Assembly (NCBI RefSeq): GCF_964340395.1 | Contig: NC_135563.1 | Span: forward strand, 13,981,151-14,035,650 | Reading direction: 5' to 3' | Length of the DNA stretch: 54,500 nt | Source of the DNA: Glandiceps talaboti | Taxonomy: Eukaryota; Hemichordata; Enteropneusta; Spengelidae | In this document: positions 36,068 through 42,895 of the stretch, piece by piece | How positions within the stretch are numbered: position 1 is the stretch's first letter | Layout of the letters: every line of letters starts with the position of its first letter | Translations under genes and position numbers: made by a program | Notes under the pieces: generated by a model | Seen by the model: only the letters and a program-made list of their open reading frames with translations | Told to the model about the DNA's origin: nothing | Databases searched by the model: none

Positions 36068-38680
36068 CGTCGTCGTCATTTTGTTTATCACAAGTGATTG
36101 AAATAATCTATATGAAGATGTAGCAAAGTAGAATATAGTGTAGAGATAGTTTTCTTGTGTGTGGATGTTTTCTCAAGGGTTACTGTTGTTTTGTTTGGTC
36201 CCCAACAGAGAATAGCAGACCACCCAGCAAAAGAAGGAAGCGAAAGTCGTCGGCAACCAGTGGAAGCACACCCTCGGGTAACAACATGCAACCTAATTCT
36301 GCTTCCAATCCAGGCGCAGGCGGGAAGAAGAAACCAGCAAGCAACTTCCCCCTCACCTCTCAGGTTGAGAGCGTTACCACTGTATGCAACCCCTACCCTT
36401 ATTTTTTCATTTCACTGTATTTACTTGATTAGTTTGAATGCTTCGATGCCTAACATCTGCACTTGTTCAAGTTTCTAGTCTGTAAAACTACACTTCACCA
36501 AACATCCAAGCATTCAAACTAATTTATGTTTTCTTTGGTAAATGCGGTTTTGGGCCTTCTCTCATGAGTTGAAGTTTGATGTGTTTCTTCATCTAGTATA
36601 CTCATTGCTTGACTTACTCGGTTCCACTTTTATGTTTGTTTCTTTTTATATTCATTTTTTTATGTTTTTTTCCTTTCAGTTTATTTTTTTCTTTTCTTTC
36701 TCTTTTTCCTTTTTGTTATTTCCTCATAAAAATGTAAGACTAAGTCAGCAGAACACACTGTTGTAGATTTAATAGAGGAAAATGATACCCAAATTAGGCT
36801 AGAATGTTCCCTGTATTGATGGCCTTATCTGACAATTAGAGCTGTGACTCGGCCAGTGCTTGCTTCCAATATGCTTGTCAACAGCATTTCAAACAAAGAT
36901 TTGTACATTTATATTGATTTCATGTTTATAAGAAAAGAACGTTTACCAGAAAATTTTGTAAACATCTCTACCCTGCTGACAAAGTCATTAACGGATTTTG
37001 GTTACCCGGTAGCAGGGTTATATACATCATGGTCTAAATTTTGCTGCCTAAAGAAGCCGCCACAATCCCTTATTTATCATTTTAAATGAAGCTCTATTTG
37101 TTAGATGGGACCAAAGGGGGCATACAGATGGAACTCTCCAGCCCAGCTTTCTAGCCGTCTGCTTATCAGTGCGTTTATGTTTCCAGAGTCATACCAGTTT
37201 ATCTTTTACTGGTTTTATTGTCTTGGTGATGTGTCATGGACATTACAATCATAGCACCCTAAAAAGAATACAGTGTATTTGGCAAGATTTGTAACAGTTT
37301 TGCACACATCAAGGTCAATTTGAATTTCAGCATACAAGGGGAATTTCATGTGTAACTTTTCCCTAAGCTTGGACCTACATTTAGTCATATAGGATGTTTA
37401 TGATATGAAGGTTAAGCAAAAATTTGACTCTTGAGATTCCCTTGTAATGTACAAATAATTTCTCTTATCAATATATCTTAAAGAGAGTATTCAATGTAAT
37501 GAATCTTGTAACTAAGAGAAACGCTTCGTTGAAAAAAAAAAATCTTAGTTTCACTCAGAAAACAGCAAACTCTGGAAACGTAAATTTATTTAGATAGAGA
37601 AGTGATTCAAAGAACATAGGCATAAGCCTTTTTGCATTATTTCACTTCACTTTTCACCAGTCATTTATGCAATCACTGCACAATAGACAATGCAGAAGTA
37701 ATATTCAAAGTGTATTCATGAAACTCCTCCTATCTTGTATTTTGTGTGTAGGACGTCATGGTCGTAGGGGAGCCGTCTCTGATGGGAGGTGAATTTGGAG
37801 AGGAGGACGAGAGACTGATCACACGGTTACAGAATACCCAGTATGATGCTACCAATGGCATTGATGCAGAGGAAGAGTTTGATAACTCCAATCAAAGTCC
37901 CTGGAATGCCGAACAGAAAGTTCCACCAACATCAACTGCTCCCACCCCACAAGAATCAGAAAAGACAAGCACTGCCAATGAGTGAAAGAACAATTGAAAA
38001 CAAAAATAATGGCCTGACTCATATCTTATTCATGGAACGTTTGCTTCTCACTCAGGAATTTGAATGATATCTGTGAAGTAGCAGTGATTGTTCAGAGAAA
38101 TGTCCCACTTTTACAGTGTACAGTTGAAAGAGATAAAGGAGAGACAATGGGAACTTTAGAAACTATTATGAAGTACTGACCAAGGCATTTGTAAAATACA
38201 AACACAAAGTATTTTTTTCTCATTTATTGAGACTTTGTGTACAGTGTCTTGTTTTTATAAAATTGACAAATCCAGACTTCACGCGTAGCAATTGACTTTA
38301 CCATCATGCAATCCCACAAATGCAGTCTTGGCTTTGTGTAGTTGCAAAATATGACCAAGAAGCTGCCCCTGACAGAGTTTTGCTGATCTGGATTGAACAC
38401 TTAAAGTAACGTGTAGATAATTATAATATTTGTAGTATGTTGTATGTCCTGCCCACAAAATTATGAAAAAGAGTACTGTTTTATCTTTGACAATTTTTAT
38501 ATGACATATTGTGTCTCTAAATGTTAATGTGGACAGTAACTGTTACGACAGACCATGTACATGATGATTTAACTTTCCATAAAAGATCAAAGTGAACATG
38601 GCACAGAACAAAAGTAGAATTATAACTCATTAATTTTTTCCTATTGATGTAAATAAAGAAACAATGAACTCACAGGCACA
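5904..38680 (+). CDS. LDB: LIM domain-binding protein gene (LDB/CLIM/Chip/NLI), whole gene
   Basis: LDB proteins are nuclear adaptors. They self-associate through the N-terminal domain, bind SSBP proteins through the LCCD and capture LIM-homeodomain and LMO proteins through a C-terminal LIM-interaction domain. Exons were found by matching translated pieces to the known family and were joined only where GT..AG borders and phases agreed. Coding exons are 5986-6155, 8401-8445 (optional), 13614-13689 (or 13567-13689), 26013-26115, 29783-29955, 31038-31160, 33409-33498 or 33617-33706, 34677-34800, 36209-36381 and 37752-37985. With the optional exon and one copy of exon 7 the protein is 436 aa; the LDB2-like start gives 380 aa (vertebrate LDBs are about 370-410 aa). 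The body reads slightly more like LDB2 than LDB1, for example [15 protein letters not shown] and FTFDDLMRI. The end is inferred from a polyadenylation signal near 38,652. No frameshift or stop interrupts the chosen exons. Isoform assignments are inferred, not observed. Confidence 0.95.
6156..8400. other. LDB intron between exon 1 and the 45-nt exon
   Basis: Non-coding. From about 7020 to 7880 it is dominated by degenerate TGTACATGTA / TGTGCACATA words, an alternating purine-pyrimidine stretch. A run of 10 C is near 8175. No exon recognised. Confidence 0.6.
8401..8445 (+). CDS. LDB: LDB optional 45-nt exon (PMY motif)
   Basis: The exon follows a good acceptor (ttttcactcttgcag) and is followed by GTAAGT. 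It enters and leaves in phase 2, so it can be included or skipped without changing the frame. Joined to exon 1 it encodes a short segment beginning [15 protein letters not shown], directly before RHTPF. Vertebrate LDB1 has a comparable segment containing PMY just before its GRHTPY motif, which supports a real exon. Skipping it joins Gly from exon 1 directly to RHTPF. Confidence 0.7.
11330..11635. repeat. 75-85-nt tandem repeat, four copies
   Basis: Four diverged copies sharing GGAGGGATGGTGGGTT, ATAGTGATGCAGAACTTG and ACTATAG; spacings about 84, 75 and 76 nt. A 92-aa reverse-strand ORF across it comes from the repeat and is not a gene. Confidence 0.85.
13354..13377 (+). promoter_or_regulatory. 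Octamer and CCAAT motifs upstream of the alternative LDB start
   Basis: A perfect octamer ATTTGCAT (13354-13361), an inverted CCAAT (ATTGG, 13362-13366) and a direct CCAAT (13373-13377) are packed into 24 bases about 190 bp upstream of the ATG at 13567. A one-mismatch octamer (ATGTAAAT) is at 13331-13338. The arrangement fits a promoter for the LDB2-like isoform. I found no clear TATA box, and function is inferred from position only. Confidence 0.35.
13567..13689 (+). CDS. LDB: LDB exon 3, including alternative LDB2-like start
   Basis: As an internal exon it runs 13614-13689 (acceptor attacag, donor gtaggt) and encodes [20 protein letters not shown] and then QQRTE, the opening of the conserved dimerisation domain. 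The same frame stays open upstream through the acceptor to ATG codons at 13567 and 13570, with an in-frame TGA at 13531. Read this way the protein begins [20 protein letters not shown]. Vertebrate LDB2 also starts with a short Ser/Phe/Pro stretch running into YRRHTP, so this is probably a genuine alternative first exon with its own promoter. The exon leaves in phase 0. Confidence 0.88.
15850..16402. repeat. 88-nt tandem repeat, six copies
   Basis: Units share CAGCAAGTCATTGCATCAAA, CTGTACAGTTGGTATATCTG and CAAGGTGTCAACTCAACAAC. Central spacings are exactly 88 nt; the outer copies are 90-101 nt. Confidence 0.9.
17366..17396 (-). other. Hammerhead-like core motif, possible Penelope-like remnant
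   Basis: On the - strand CTGAAGA is followed by a GGGG..CCCC stem with a 6-nt loop and then, after three extra bases, GAAAC. CTGANGA and GAAA flanking a stem are the core of hammerhead ribozymes, which are known from Penelope-like elements. The extra bases and the lack of a clear stem I make activity unlikely. Confidence 0.3.
19391..19602. mobile_element. piggyBac-like MITE, copy 1
   Basis: A 212-bp element beginning TTAACCCTTTCAGGACTAGA and ending TGAAAGGGTGAA. It is about 85-90% identical by eye to copy 2 at 20256 and has the same length. TTAA flanks and CCC..GGG termini suggest the piggyBac superfamily. The right TTAA is mutated to TGAA. The interior contains an inverted repeat, AATATTACTTC / GAGTAATATT. 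Confidence 0.7.
20256..20467. mobile_element. piggyBac-like MITE, copy 2
   Basis: 212 bp with perfect 12-bp ends, TTAACCCTTTCA / TGAAAGGGTTAA. This includes TTAA on both sides, the hallmark target duplication of piggyBac elements. Internal palindrome AATATTACTTC..GAAGTAATATT. No ORF, so non-autonomous. Copy 1 lies 654 bases upstream in the same orientation. Confidence 0.75.
20727..20906. mobile_element. hAT-like MITE
   Basis: It starts CAGGGCTTAAATTCACC and ends GGTAATTTTGAGCCCAG, imperfect inverted ends of about 17 bp with the CAGGG start common in hAT elements. The interior (GTAGTCTAGATAT, CTAGACTACTGGTAATTTT) matches the 60-nt unit of the array at 5095-5857. I see no convincing 8-bp target duplication. 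Confidence 0.6.
21326..21488. mobile_element. Fold-back element
   Basis: Two inverted arms of about 45 nt share AGAGTCAA, TTTCTTG.CAGTGAATCCCA and AAATTTCT, separated by a loop of about 60 nt. A solo snap-back MITE; no ORF. Confidence 0.7.
22501..22536. repeat. (GT)18 microsatellite
   Basis: Uninterrupted GT dinucleotides. Confidence 0.97.
24263..24850. repeat. About 95-128-nt diverged tandem repeat
   Basis: Five to six copies marked by TTCATTTATTTCATATT, TTTCTGAA..AACATATG and GGAATTAAA, spaced about 93-128 nt. The copies are strongly diverged and AT-rich. Confidence 0.75.
26013..26115 (+). CDS. LDB: LDB exon 4: dimerisation domain
   Basis: Acceptor cttttggtccag and donor gtaagt; enters in phase 0 and leaves in phase 1. 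It encodes [15 protein letters not shown] followed by [19 protein letters not shown]. The DNLWWDAF and [10 protein letters not shown] motifs are nearly invariant across animal LDB proteins. It belongs to the self-association domain. Confidence 0.95.
27994..28771 (+). repeat. 52-nt minisatellite with tRNA T-arm-like core, about 15 copies
   Basis: The unit reads AAAGGCCTGGGTTTCAATCC, CAGGTTCTCACATTAGGG and TATTCTAATTAGTT. CCTGGG-TTTCAAT-CCCAGG forms a 6-bp stem with a 7-nt loop, like a tRNA T-arm, and GGTTTCAATCC is a two-mismatch B-box. A 22-nt core is identical to part of the SINE at 47505-47618. Copies are 90-100% identical, so the array is young. Confidence 0.92.
29180..29353 (+). repeat. 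Diverged approximately 50-nt repeat carrying DR1-like sites
   Basis: Five copies of AGGTCA-N-AGTTCA or close variants at 29180, 29224, 29273, 29321 and 29341. The intervening sequence (GGAAA, GATAGCAAA) is also partly repeated, so the cluster arose by tandem duplication. DR1 is the binding layout of HNF4/RXR/COUP-type receptors; binding is inferred. Confidence 0.55.
29783..29955 (+). CDS. LDB: LDB exon 5: dimerisation domain
   Basis: Acceptor tttttctttgcag and donor gtaaga; enters in phase 1 and leaves in phase 0. It encodes [19 protein letters not shown], then [20 protein letters not shown], and ends HHGKPMFTK, all strongly conserved LDB signature stretches. The tail of this exon and the first part of the next intron are duplicated just downstream (see the repeat at 29932-30122). 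Confidence 0.95.
29932..30122 (+). repeat. Duplication of exon 5 end and its 5' splice site
   Basis: The last 24 bases of exon 5 and about 60 bases of the intron are repeated at 30016-30092, with a third partial copy to about 30122. TTAGATTACATGTTGTACAG recurs almost exactly. The donor AAAGGTAAGA of copy 1 corresponds to AAAGCGTAGGA in copy 2, so the second splice site is dead. Confidence 0.85.
29956..31037. other. LDB intron, exon 5 to exon 6
   Basis: No exon. It holds the splice-site duplication above, inverted repeats TTGAGCAA / TTGCTCAA (30159-30166, 30201-30208) and CTTGTGACG / CGTCACAAG (30231-30239, 30250-30258), and a possible foldback at about 30608-30828 with GCAGATCTCGCGA mirrored by TCGTGAGATCTGC. 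These look like fragments of non-autonomous DNA elements. Confidence 0.5.
31038..31160 (+). CDS. LDB: LDB exon 6: dimerisation domain
   Basis: Acceptor tttttttgaag and donor gtaagt; phase 0 at both ends, 41 codons. It encodes [19 protein letters not shown], then [20 protein letters not shown], ending MQ. The family equivalent is the end of the N-terminal self-association domain, just before the LCCD. Confidence 0.95.
31625..31918. mobile_element. hAT-like MITE with inverted ends
   Basis: It begins CAGGGCCCAAAATTAAC and ends GTTAATTTCAAGCCCTG, inverted ends of 17 bp with about two mismatches, related to the element at 20727. The interior repeats GGTAGCCCACT and GGGCTACCA in both orientations. 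No clear target duplication. Confidence 0.65.
33079..33101. repeat. G23 homopolymer
   Basis: Twenty-three consecutive G, able to form a G-quadruplex on the RNA-like strand of the LDB intron. The length may be approximate because of sequencing error. Confidence 0.9.
33409..33498 (+). CDS. LDB: LDB exon 7a: LCCD segment, first copy
   Basis: Acceptor ctgcaatttcag and donor gtaagc; exactly 90 nt, phase 0 at both ends. It encodes [20 protein letters not shown] followed by [10 protein letters not shown]. This matches the vertebrate AQDPQML..LSKNITR..NYLR segment that opens the LDB/Chip conserved domain (the SSBP-binding region). A diverged second copy starts 118 bases downstream. Confidence 0.93.
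33617..33706 (+). CDS. LDB: LDB exon 7b: duplicated alternative copy of the LCCD segment
   Basis: Acceptor gtcactgttacag and donor gtaagg; 90 nt, phase 0 at both ends like exon 7a. It encodes [20 protein letters not shown] followed by [10 protein letters not shown]. It shares 23 of 30 residues with exon 7a. Replacements are S3T, P6L, Q7P, Q11H, I16V, L21F and Q24Y. Thirteen other codons differ only at silent positions, so the copy is old and has been kept by selection as protein. Mutually exclusive use is the likely mode; using both would add 30 residues without a frameshift. Confidence 0.88.
33761..33908. repeat. (TG)n tract just after exon 7b
   Basis: Nearly pure TG for about 148 bases with a few C, A and T interruptions. 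It begins 54 bases after the exon 7b donor. Transcribed as UG repeats it is the preferred target of CELF/Bruno and TDP-43 splice regulators. Confidence 0.95.
33909..34676. other. LDB intron, exon 7b to exon 8
   Basis: After the (TG)n tract the only feature I recognise is the LINE remnant at 34390-34527, followed by ATACAAATACAAATGATGAT near 34601-34622, which may be its 3' tail. Confidence 0.5.
34390..34527 (+). pseudogene. Degraded LINE reverse-transcriptase C-terminal fragment
   Basis: One frame reads [13 protein letters not shown] and a shifted frame then reads [20 protein letters not shown] to a TAA at 34525. The pattern NS.IPRT..WN..P..V....S...FK is the usual end of non-LTR retrotransposon ORF2 proteins. 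The Trp codon of the WN motif is a stop and a one-base shift lies in the A-run, so it is a dead remnant. Confidence 0.6.
34677..34800 (+). CDS. LDB: LDB exon 8: rest of LCCD
   Basis: Acceptor ctgtttcactcacag and donor gtaaga; enters in phase 0 and leaves in phase 1. It encodes [20 protein letters not shown], then [20 protein letters not shown], ending P. This is almost identical to vertebrate LDB1/LDB2 and completes the LCCD, which contacts SSBP proteins. Confidence 0.95.
34801..36208. other. LDB intron, exon 8 to exon 9
   Basis: No exon recognised. The only simple repeat is (GTT)n running into (GTC)n at 36039-36076. Confidence 0.6.
36209..36381 (+). CDS. LDB: LDB exon 9: nuclear localisation signal and Ser/Asn/Gly linker
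   Basis: Acceptor ttggtccccaacag. The exon encodes [15 protein letters not shown] (bipartite-like basic NLS, about residues 302-316 of the long form), then a Ser/Gly/Asn/Pro linker, [15 protein letters not shown], and VESVTT. Two donors are possible. CAG/GTTGAG ends the exon at 36363 and ACT/GTATGC ends it at 36381. Both leave in phase 0, so both give a valid protein and differ by VESVTT. I prefer 36381 because vertebrate LDBs also have residues beginning with Val (VP) here before DVMVVGEP. The border is the least certain of the core exons. Confidence 0.85.
36382..37751. other. LDB intron, exon 9 to exon 10
   Basis: T-rich sequence in the first 350 bases; otherwise I see nothing recognisable. 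Confidence 0.6.
37752..37985 (+). CDS. LDB: LDB exon 10: LIM-interaction domain and stop
   Basis: Acceptor ttgtgtgtag; enters in phase 0, with TGA at 37983-37985. It encodes [20 protein letters not shown], then [20 protein letters not shown], the complete LIM-interaction domain that binds LIM domains in an extended conformation. A short acidic, Ser/Pro-rich tail ([11 protein letters not shown] onward) ends [10 protein letters not shown]. The whole LID sits in this one exon, so alternative splicing upstream would not remove LIM binding. Confidence 0.95.
   Translation, partial: DVMVVGEPSLMGGEFGEEDERLITRLQNTQYDATNGIDAEEEFDNSNQSPWNAEQKVPPTSTAPTPQESEKTSTANE
37986..38680 (+). promoter_or_regulatory. 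LDB 3' UTR with polyadenylation signal
   Basis: The AT-rich stretch after the stop carries no ORF of note. The first canonical AATAAA on this strand is at 38652-38657, so the mRNA probably ends near 38,670-38,680. The end point is inferred. Confidence 0.5.
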
Positions 38681-38689
38681 TGACCAGGG

Positions 38690-39270
38690 TAGTCATAGAA
38701 AGGCAGTCCTGTACTCAGTCCGCACTGACTATGGTACTCATGGGTATATAGGTGAGGTACTCACAGAAGCATAGCTGTAATAATAATAGAAATATGACAG
38801 GATTCTTACAGATGTAAAGCCAGGGTTCCTAAAGACACACAACCAGGGTCCCCACATCAACATAGCCAGGATCCCCACAGAGGCATAGCCAGGGTCCCAC
38901 AGACACACAGCCAGGGTGGTCAAGTACATATTGGGAGCTAGGGTTTGCACTGCATTGTATTCACCAGCTAAGTCATGAAAGCACTCCCAGACATCTAGTT
39001 ACGGTAATCACAGATATATAGCTAGAGAACGCTCAGATATATGGCCAAGATATTTGTGAATAGCCAAGGTGTCCTTCATATACAGTTATTTTACTCCTAG
39101 ATGTACAGCAAAGGTCAAGGTAAATGTGTATATATTTCAGGGTGTAAACAGATACATAGCCTTGAGGACACAAGCACATAACCAAGATACAGATATTTAA
39201 CCAGGGTACTGACAAATACAGTTACAAGACCTTATAGACATAGGGTACATATACATGGCAGGGTAATATA
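38690..39270. repeat. Degenerate short tandem repeats (CACAGRCATAGCCAGGGT)
   Basis: CACAG, ACATAGCC and CAGGGT(A/C)C recur about every 20-40 bases, with heavy divergence toward the right end. Reverse-strand ORFs here are products of the repeat. Confidence 0.6.
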
Positions 39271-39662
39271 GGTGTTTGGTAGGGGGTACTGATATAATAT
39301 ATTCACACACTCATTGACAAAACATTCAGTGCTTTGCTGGTGTTACCTTTCAGACTTAGTCATGATGTTCTAAAACATCTGGCCACAACTAGGTACAACC
39401 ATGTTTAAAGTTGTTGATTTCTGTATATGAAATTATCAAATGTGCACTTTATCAAATGTGCACAATATCTTCAGTGACAATTGGACAAAAATCATTTTGA
39501 GCAGAATAGTGCCATTTGCTGACTTTGGTATATGTCCTTGGATATCATTATTGTTCTAAATCTACTTTAGCAAAATTACTTTAGGTTTTTCTCTCATATG
39601 CACATCTACACAAGTCCCTCTATCACCATGATATATACAAGATGTGTAATACTTGCATTAAT

Positions 39663-39965
39663 GATGAGTTATGTACCGATAACTTGGTATAGATCAGTCC
39701 TGTCCAGACTGTAGGTACCTACCGATAACTTGGTATAGATTAGTCCTGTCCAGACTGTAGGTACCTACTGATAACTTGGTATAGATCGGTCCTATCCAGA
39801 CTTTAGGTACCTACTGGTAACTTGGTATAGATTCATCCTGTCCAGACTGTAGGTACCTATAGATAACTTGGTATCGATGATTCTTGTCCATACTGTGGGT
39901 ACCTACAGATAACTTGGTATAGATGAGTCTTATCCATACTGTAGGTACCCATAACTTGGTACAGA
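39663..39965. repeat. 46-nt tandem repeat, seven copies
   Basis: The unit contains GATAACTTGGTATAGAT, CCTGTCCAGACTGTAGG and TACCTACC. The period is 46 nt, with a shorter last copy. Confidence 0.92.
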
Positions 39966-41733
39966 TAATCCTGTCCAGAGTACAAGAAACTGTAAAATGA
40001 TTGTAGTTAATTCAAGGAAATGGAATTGTGTGTGTCTAGGTACATATTTTGTCCAAAACAGTTGCGAATAGGTATTGCTGTACCAACATCATCTAGTACT
40101 GTATAAAGCATAAACACAGTACTGAACTTGAAATTACTAACACCAGGAGATTTGTAATTAAGTGTTGCCTTCATATGAACAGTTGACTACGTCTTAGATA
40201 TAATGCCACATAAAAATAACAAAATCTTTATCATATCTCAACAACTGTAGTGAATCTTTACATCACTGACTAATCATTGTCCACTACTTGTTAACATTAG
40301 CATATATCCTTGTATGGGAATATTAGAGTCAAAACTGAAATGACCTCTTTATATGCTTATTGTGAATTAAATGTATAAAGTTCTGTCAGATGTTTATCAT
40401 TATTTCTCCCCACAAGAAGTAATATAACAGTTATATTCATTTATAAGAGGCAAATCAATTTAGAGAAAAGAAATAAAAAATCCATATCATTAGTGATGTG
40501 TTTATGCCCATATTTGGTGTATTTAATTGCAAGTCTAGATTTTAGATAAAGATTCAAAATGTTGTACAATTCTCCACTTTCAGATACACGTATGATAAAT
40601 ACAGTTTCACTTGTGTATTCTTTTCAGACACCCTTTCTAACCCCTTGTTCTAAACCTTTTATTAGAACACTAAGTAATCACCACTACTTTGATAAAAATG
40701 CAATGAAAAATGGACTGCAGACTGATACACAAAGCTTCATGGATTGTATCACACTATACTGAGTTGTCTAATTGTCAATTGAATCATGTATCATGTCCAC
40801 TGGAAATCATGGAGAAAGTAAAACTTAAATGACCATGTCTTGTAAACATATCCACCTATATCAGACTGTGAAATCAATCACAATTACACAAGAGTTACAA
40901 TGATATTAGATTGCTGACCATGTAGATATTGCTATCCCTACAGTTGTATATTTGTTGTCATCCACCCTTTTTAGAAAAACAACCACAGTGACAGTTATCA
41001 AGTGGTTAAGACCACGGTTCTAAAGGAACACAACAAATATTTAAAAAATGAGTGTCGACCCTTTGCTTGATTGATTTCTGCTATGCCCTCTGAACGCTAG
41101 CGTAGATATGTAAATTAAATAATTTCATGTAATGAAGTGTTAGCCAGAAAACAAGGTGCAAATTCGTACTGGATTTTTAATCTACCCGCTGTATCAGATG
41201 ACACCAGTGTCAGTATGATGTGATCTGAATCAGTGAGGACAGTGGAGCTGCATGATGTAAACATAGTCAGTAGACAAGCAGTATCAGCCAAATACAAGGG
41301 GAAAGATTTCATGATGGACTTGAATGGCATTGTACACAAAATGGCAATCCAATTTTAGTTTTGAATCCAGAATCTTCTATGCAAGTGTTGAAAGGACACA
41401 GTAGAAATCAACCAAGCGGAGAGTCTAGGCTATGTTTCTGAATGTTTTAGTTTTGTCAAATGTGTGATTTTCCAAGGCTACATGTCCATTCTCAGCCAAG
41501 CTGAGATATTCGAATCTTAGTCACTCCATGTACACAAAGCCAAGCTGTGAGGTAGCATAGTATCTTCCGCACCTATGTACCCAAAAAGTACATTTATTCA
41601 AAATGAACAAACGGTATTTAGATAAGTACTGTACTTGTTTCCATGGAAACAGAGCCTATATTTTATGTCCAGATATTGAGATGTAAACTTAATGTATATG
41701 CAGATTTGTATTTGCTACTTGTTGTGTTTTTAG

Positions 41734-41864
41734 CCAATCAAATGATCTCTTTTCAAAATGTGCTACCTATTCTTACCAATCAAAATGTCATTTGAGTGGT
41801 TATATAATCAACCAATCAGAATGCCTTTTTTCAAAAGGTTGCAATTTTTAGACTGCGTGATTGG
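41734..41864. promoter_or_regulatory. Cluster of four CCAAT boxes
   Basis: CCAAT at 41734, 41776 and 41812 and inverted ATTGG at 41860, spaced 42, 36 and 48 nt. Each direct copy lies in CCAATCA(A/G)AATG, so they are remnants of one tandem unit. TATATAAT is at 41800. The cluster resembles an NF-Y-type promoter but no gene starts here, so the role is unknown. Confidence 0.3.
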
Positions 41865-42895
41865 TTGGTTGGAATTGCATAGGCGTGGTTGGAGTGTGCA
41901 ACCATTTTCAAACAGTATTGTGTTCTATTTTGAATCAGTTTTATTGAAAATGGTCTTTCCTTCCTGTCGGAGCAGTATTTTTGTACATATCTTTCTTAAT
42001 TCTCTTCTCTTTGTTTTTTTTTGTTCCTTCATTTTCTTCAAACACCCCTTTTTGGTGAGATCAAATGAAAGAATAATTGTCATTTAGATAAAAAAAAGTT
42101 TTGAAATAAGTTTGTTGTATTAGCAGAAATGAACCCAGAGACTTGTTATGGCCTTGTTATTTCTACTTTAGATAACTTGAGACCACAAGAAGTGTCTGGG
42201 CTAGCAGCAATGTGAAGTGCAACAGATTGATAAAAGTCAATGTAATATTTTTAGTATTCTAACCATTCACAAATTTGGTGTGCTGTTTATTGCTATAGTC
42301 TTGTGTTGTATCATAAGGGATTCCCTTCATCCATAGTGTCATCTTTGTCAACTCATTTATGTATGTGTAGAGGGCATGTGGAATCTATAAACCAATAAAA
42401 AAAAACAAGTTGTGAAAGTTTTTTCTCAGAAGTTATGCTGTATGTCTTTCCTTGTATGCATGAGTGGTTCAGTGCTGTTTTCTGTATATATGTTTTGAGC
42501 CAACAATCGACAAAATTTGATCGTTGGAACTTGCTAGCTCACAAATACATGTCTTTGTAATAAGGAACCTGAGCAGTCTTTGAAACCAGTACTAGTACTG
42601 ATTACACTAGCTATATAATACTGTACATCAGTCAATGACAAGATAACCATGAAATGTTCCTTTACACTTTACTAGGCGTTACACATCTTGAAAGGTGATG
42701 TCCAGAGACAAATAAACCCTGCCCAGGCATCTTTGTGGCAATCTTATATACACTCTCTAAAGTGGCCATATGTTGAACACAGAAAAGTGAAGATTAAAGG
42801 CCCAGATTGGATCAAGATTAAAATTTAGGTTTGGCACAAGTAGACATGGCGACACATAATAGATGGTTTGTAATAAAAGAATGGTCCTATTCCTA

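Larger units (their letters stand above)
38681..42895. other. Intergenic region between the convergent genes
   Basis: No gene recognised. It contains a degenerate repeat at 38690-39270, the 46-nt array at 39663-39965 and a cluster of CCAAT motifs at 41734-41864. Confidence 0.6.

Noticed and set aside
36277-36282. GTAACA inside LDB exon 9 as the true donor
   Set aside because: Reading through gives the conserved Ser/Asn/Gly linker, KKKPAS and LTSQ stretch of the family, so the exon continues.
41758-42087. 109-aa ORF in the intergenic gap
   Set aside because: Low-complexity Phe/Ser-rich translation over CCAAT-repeat and T-rich DNA; no homology seen.
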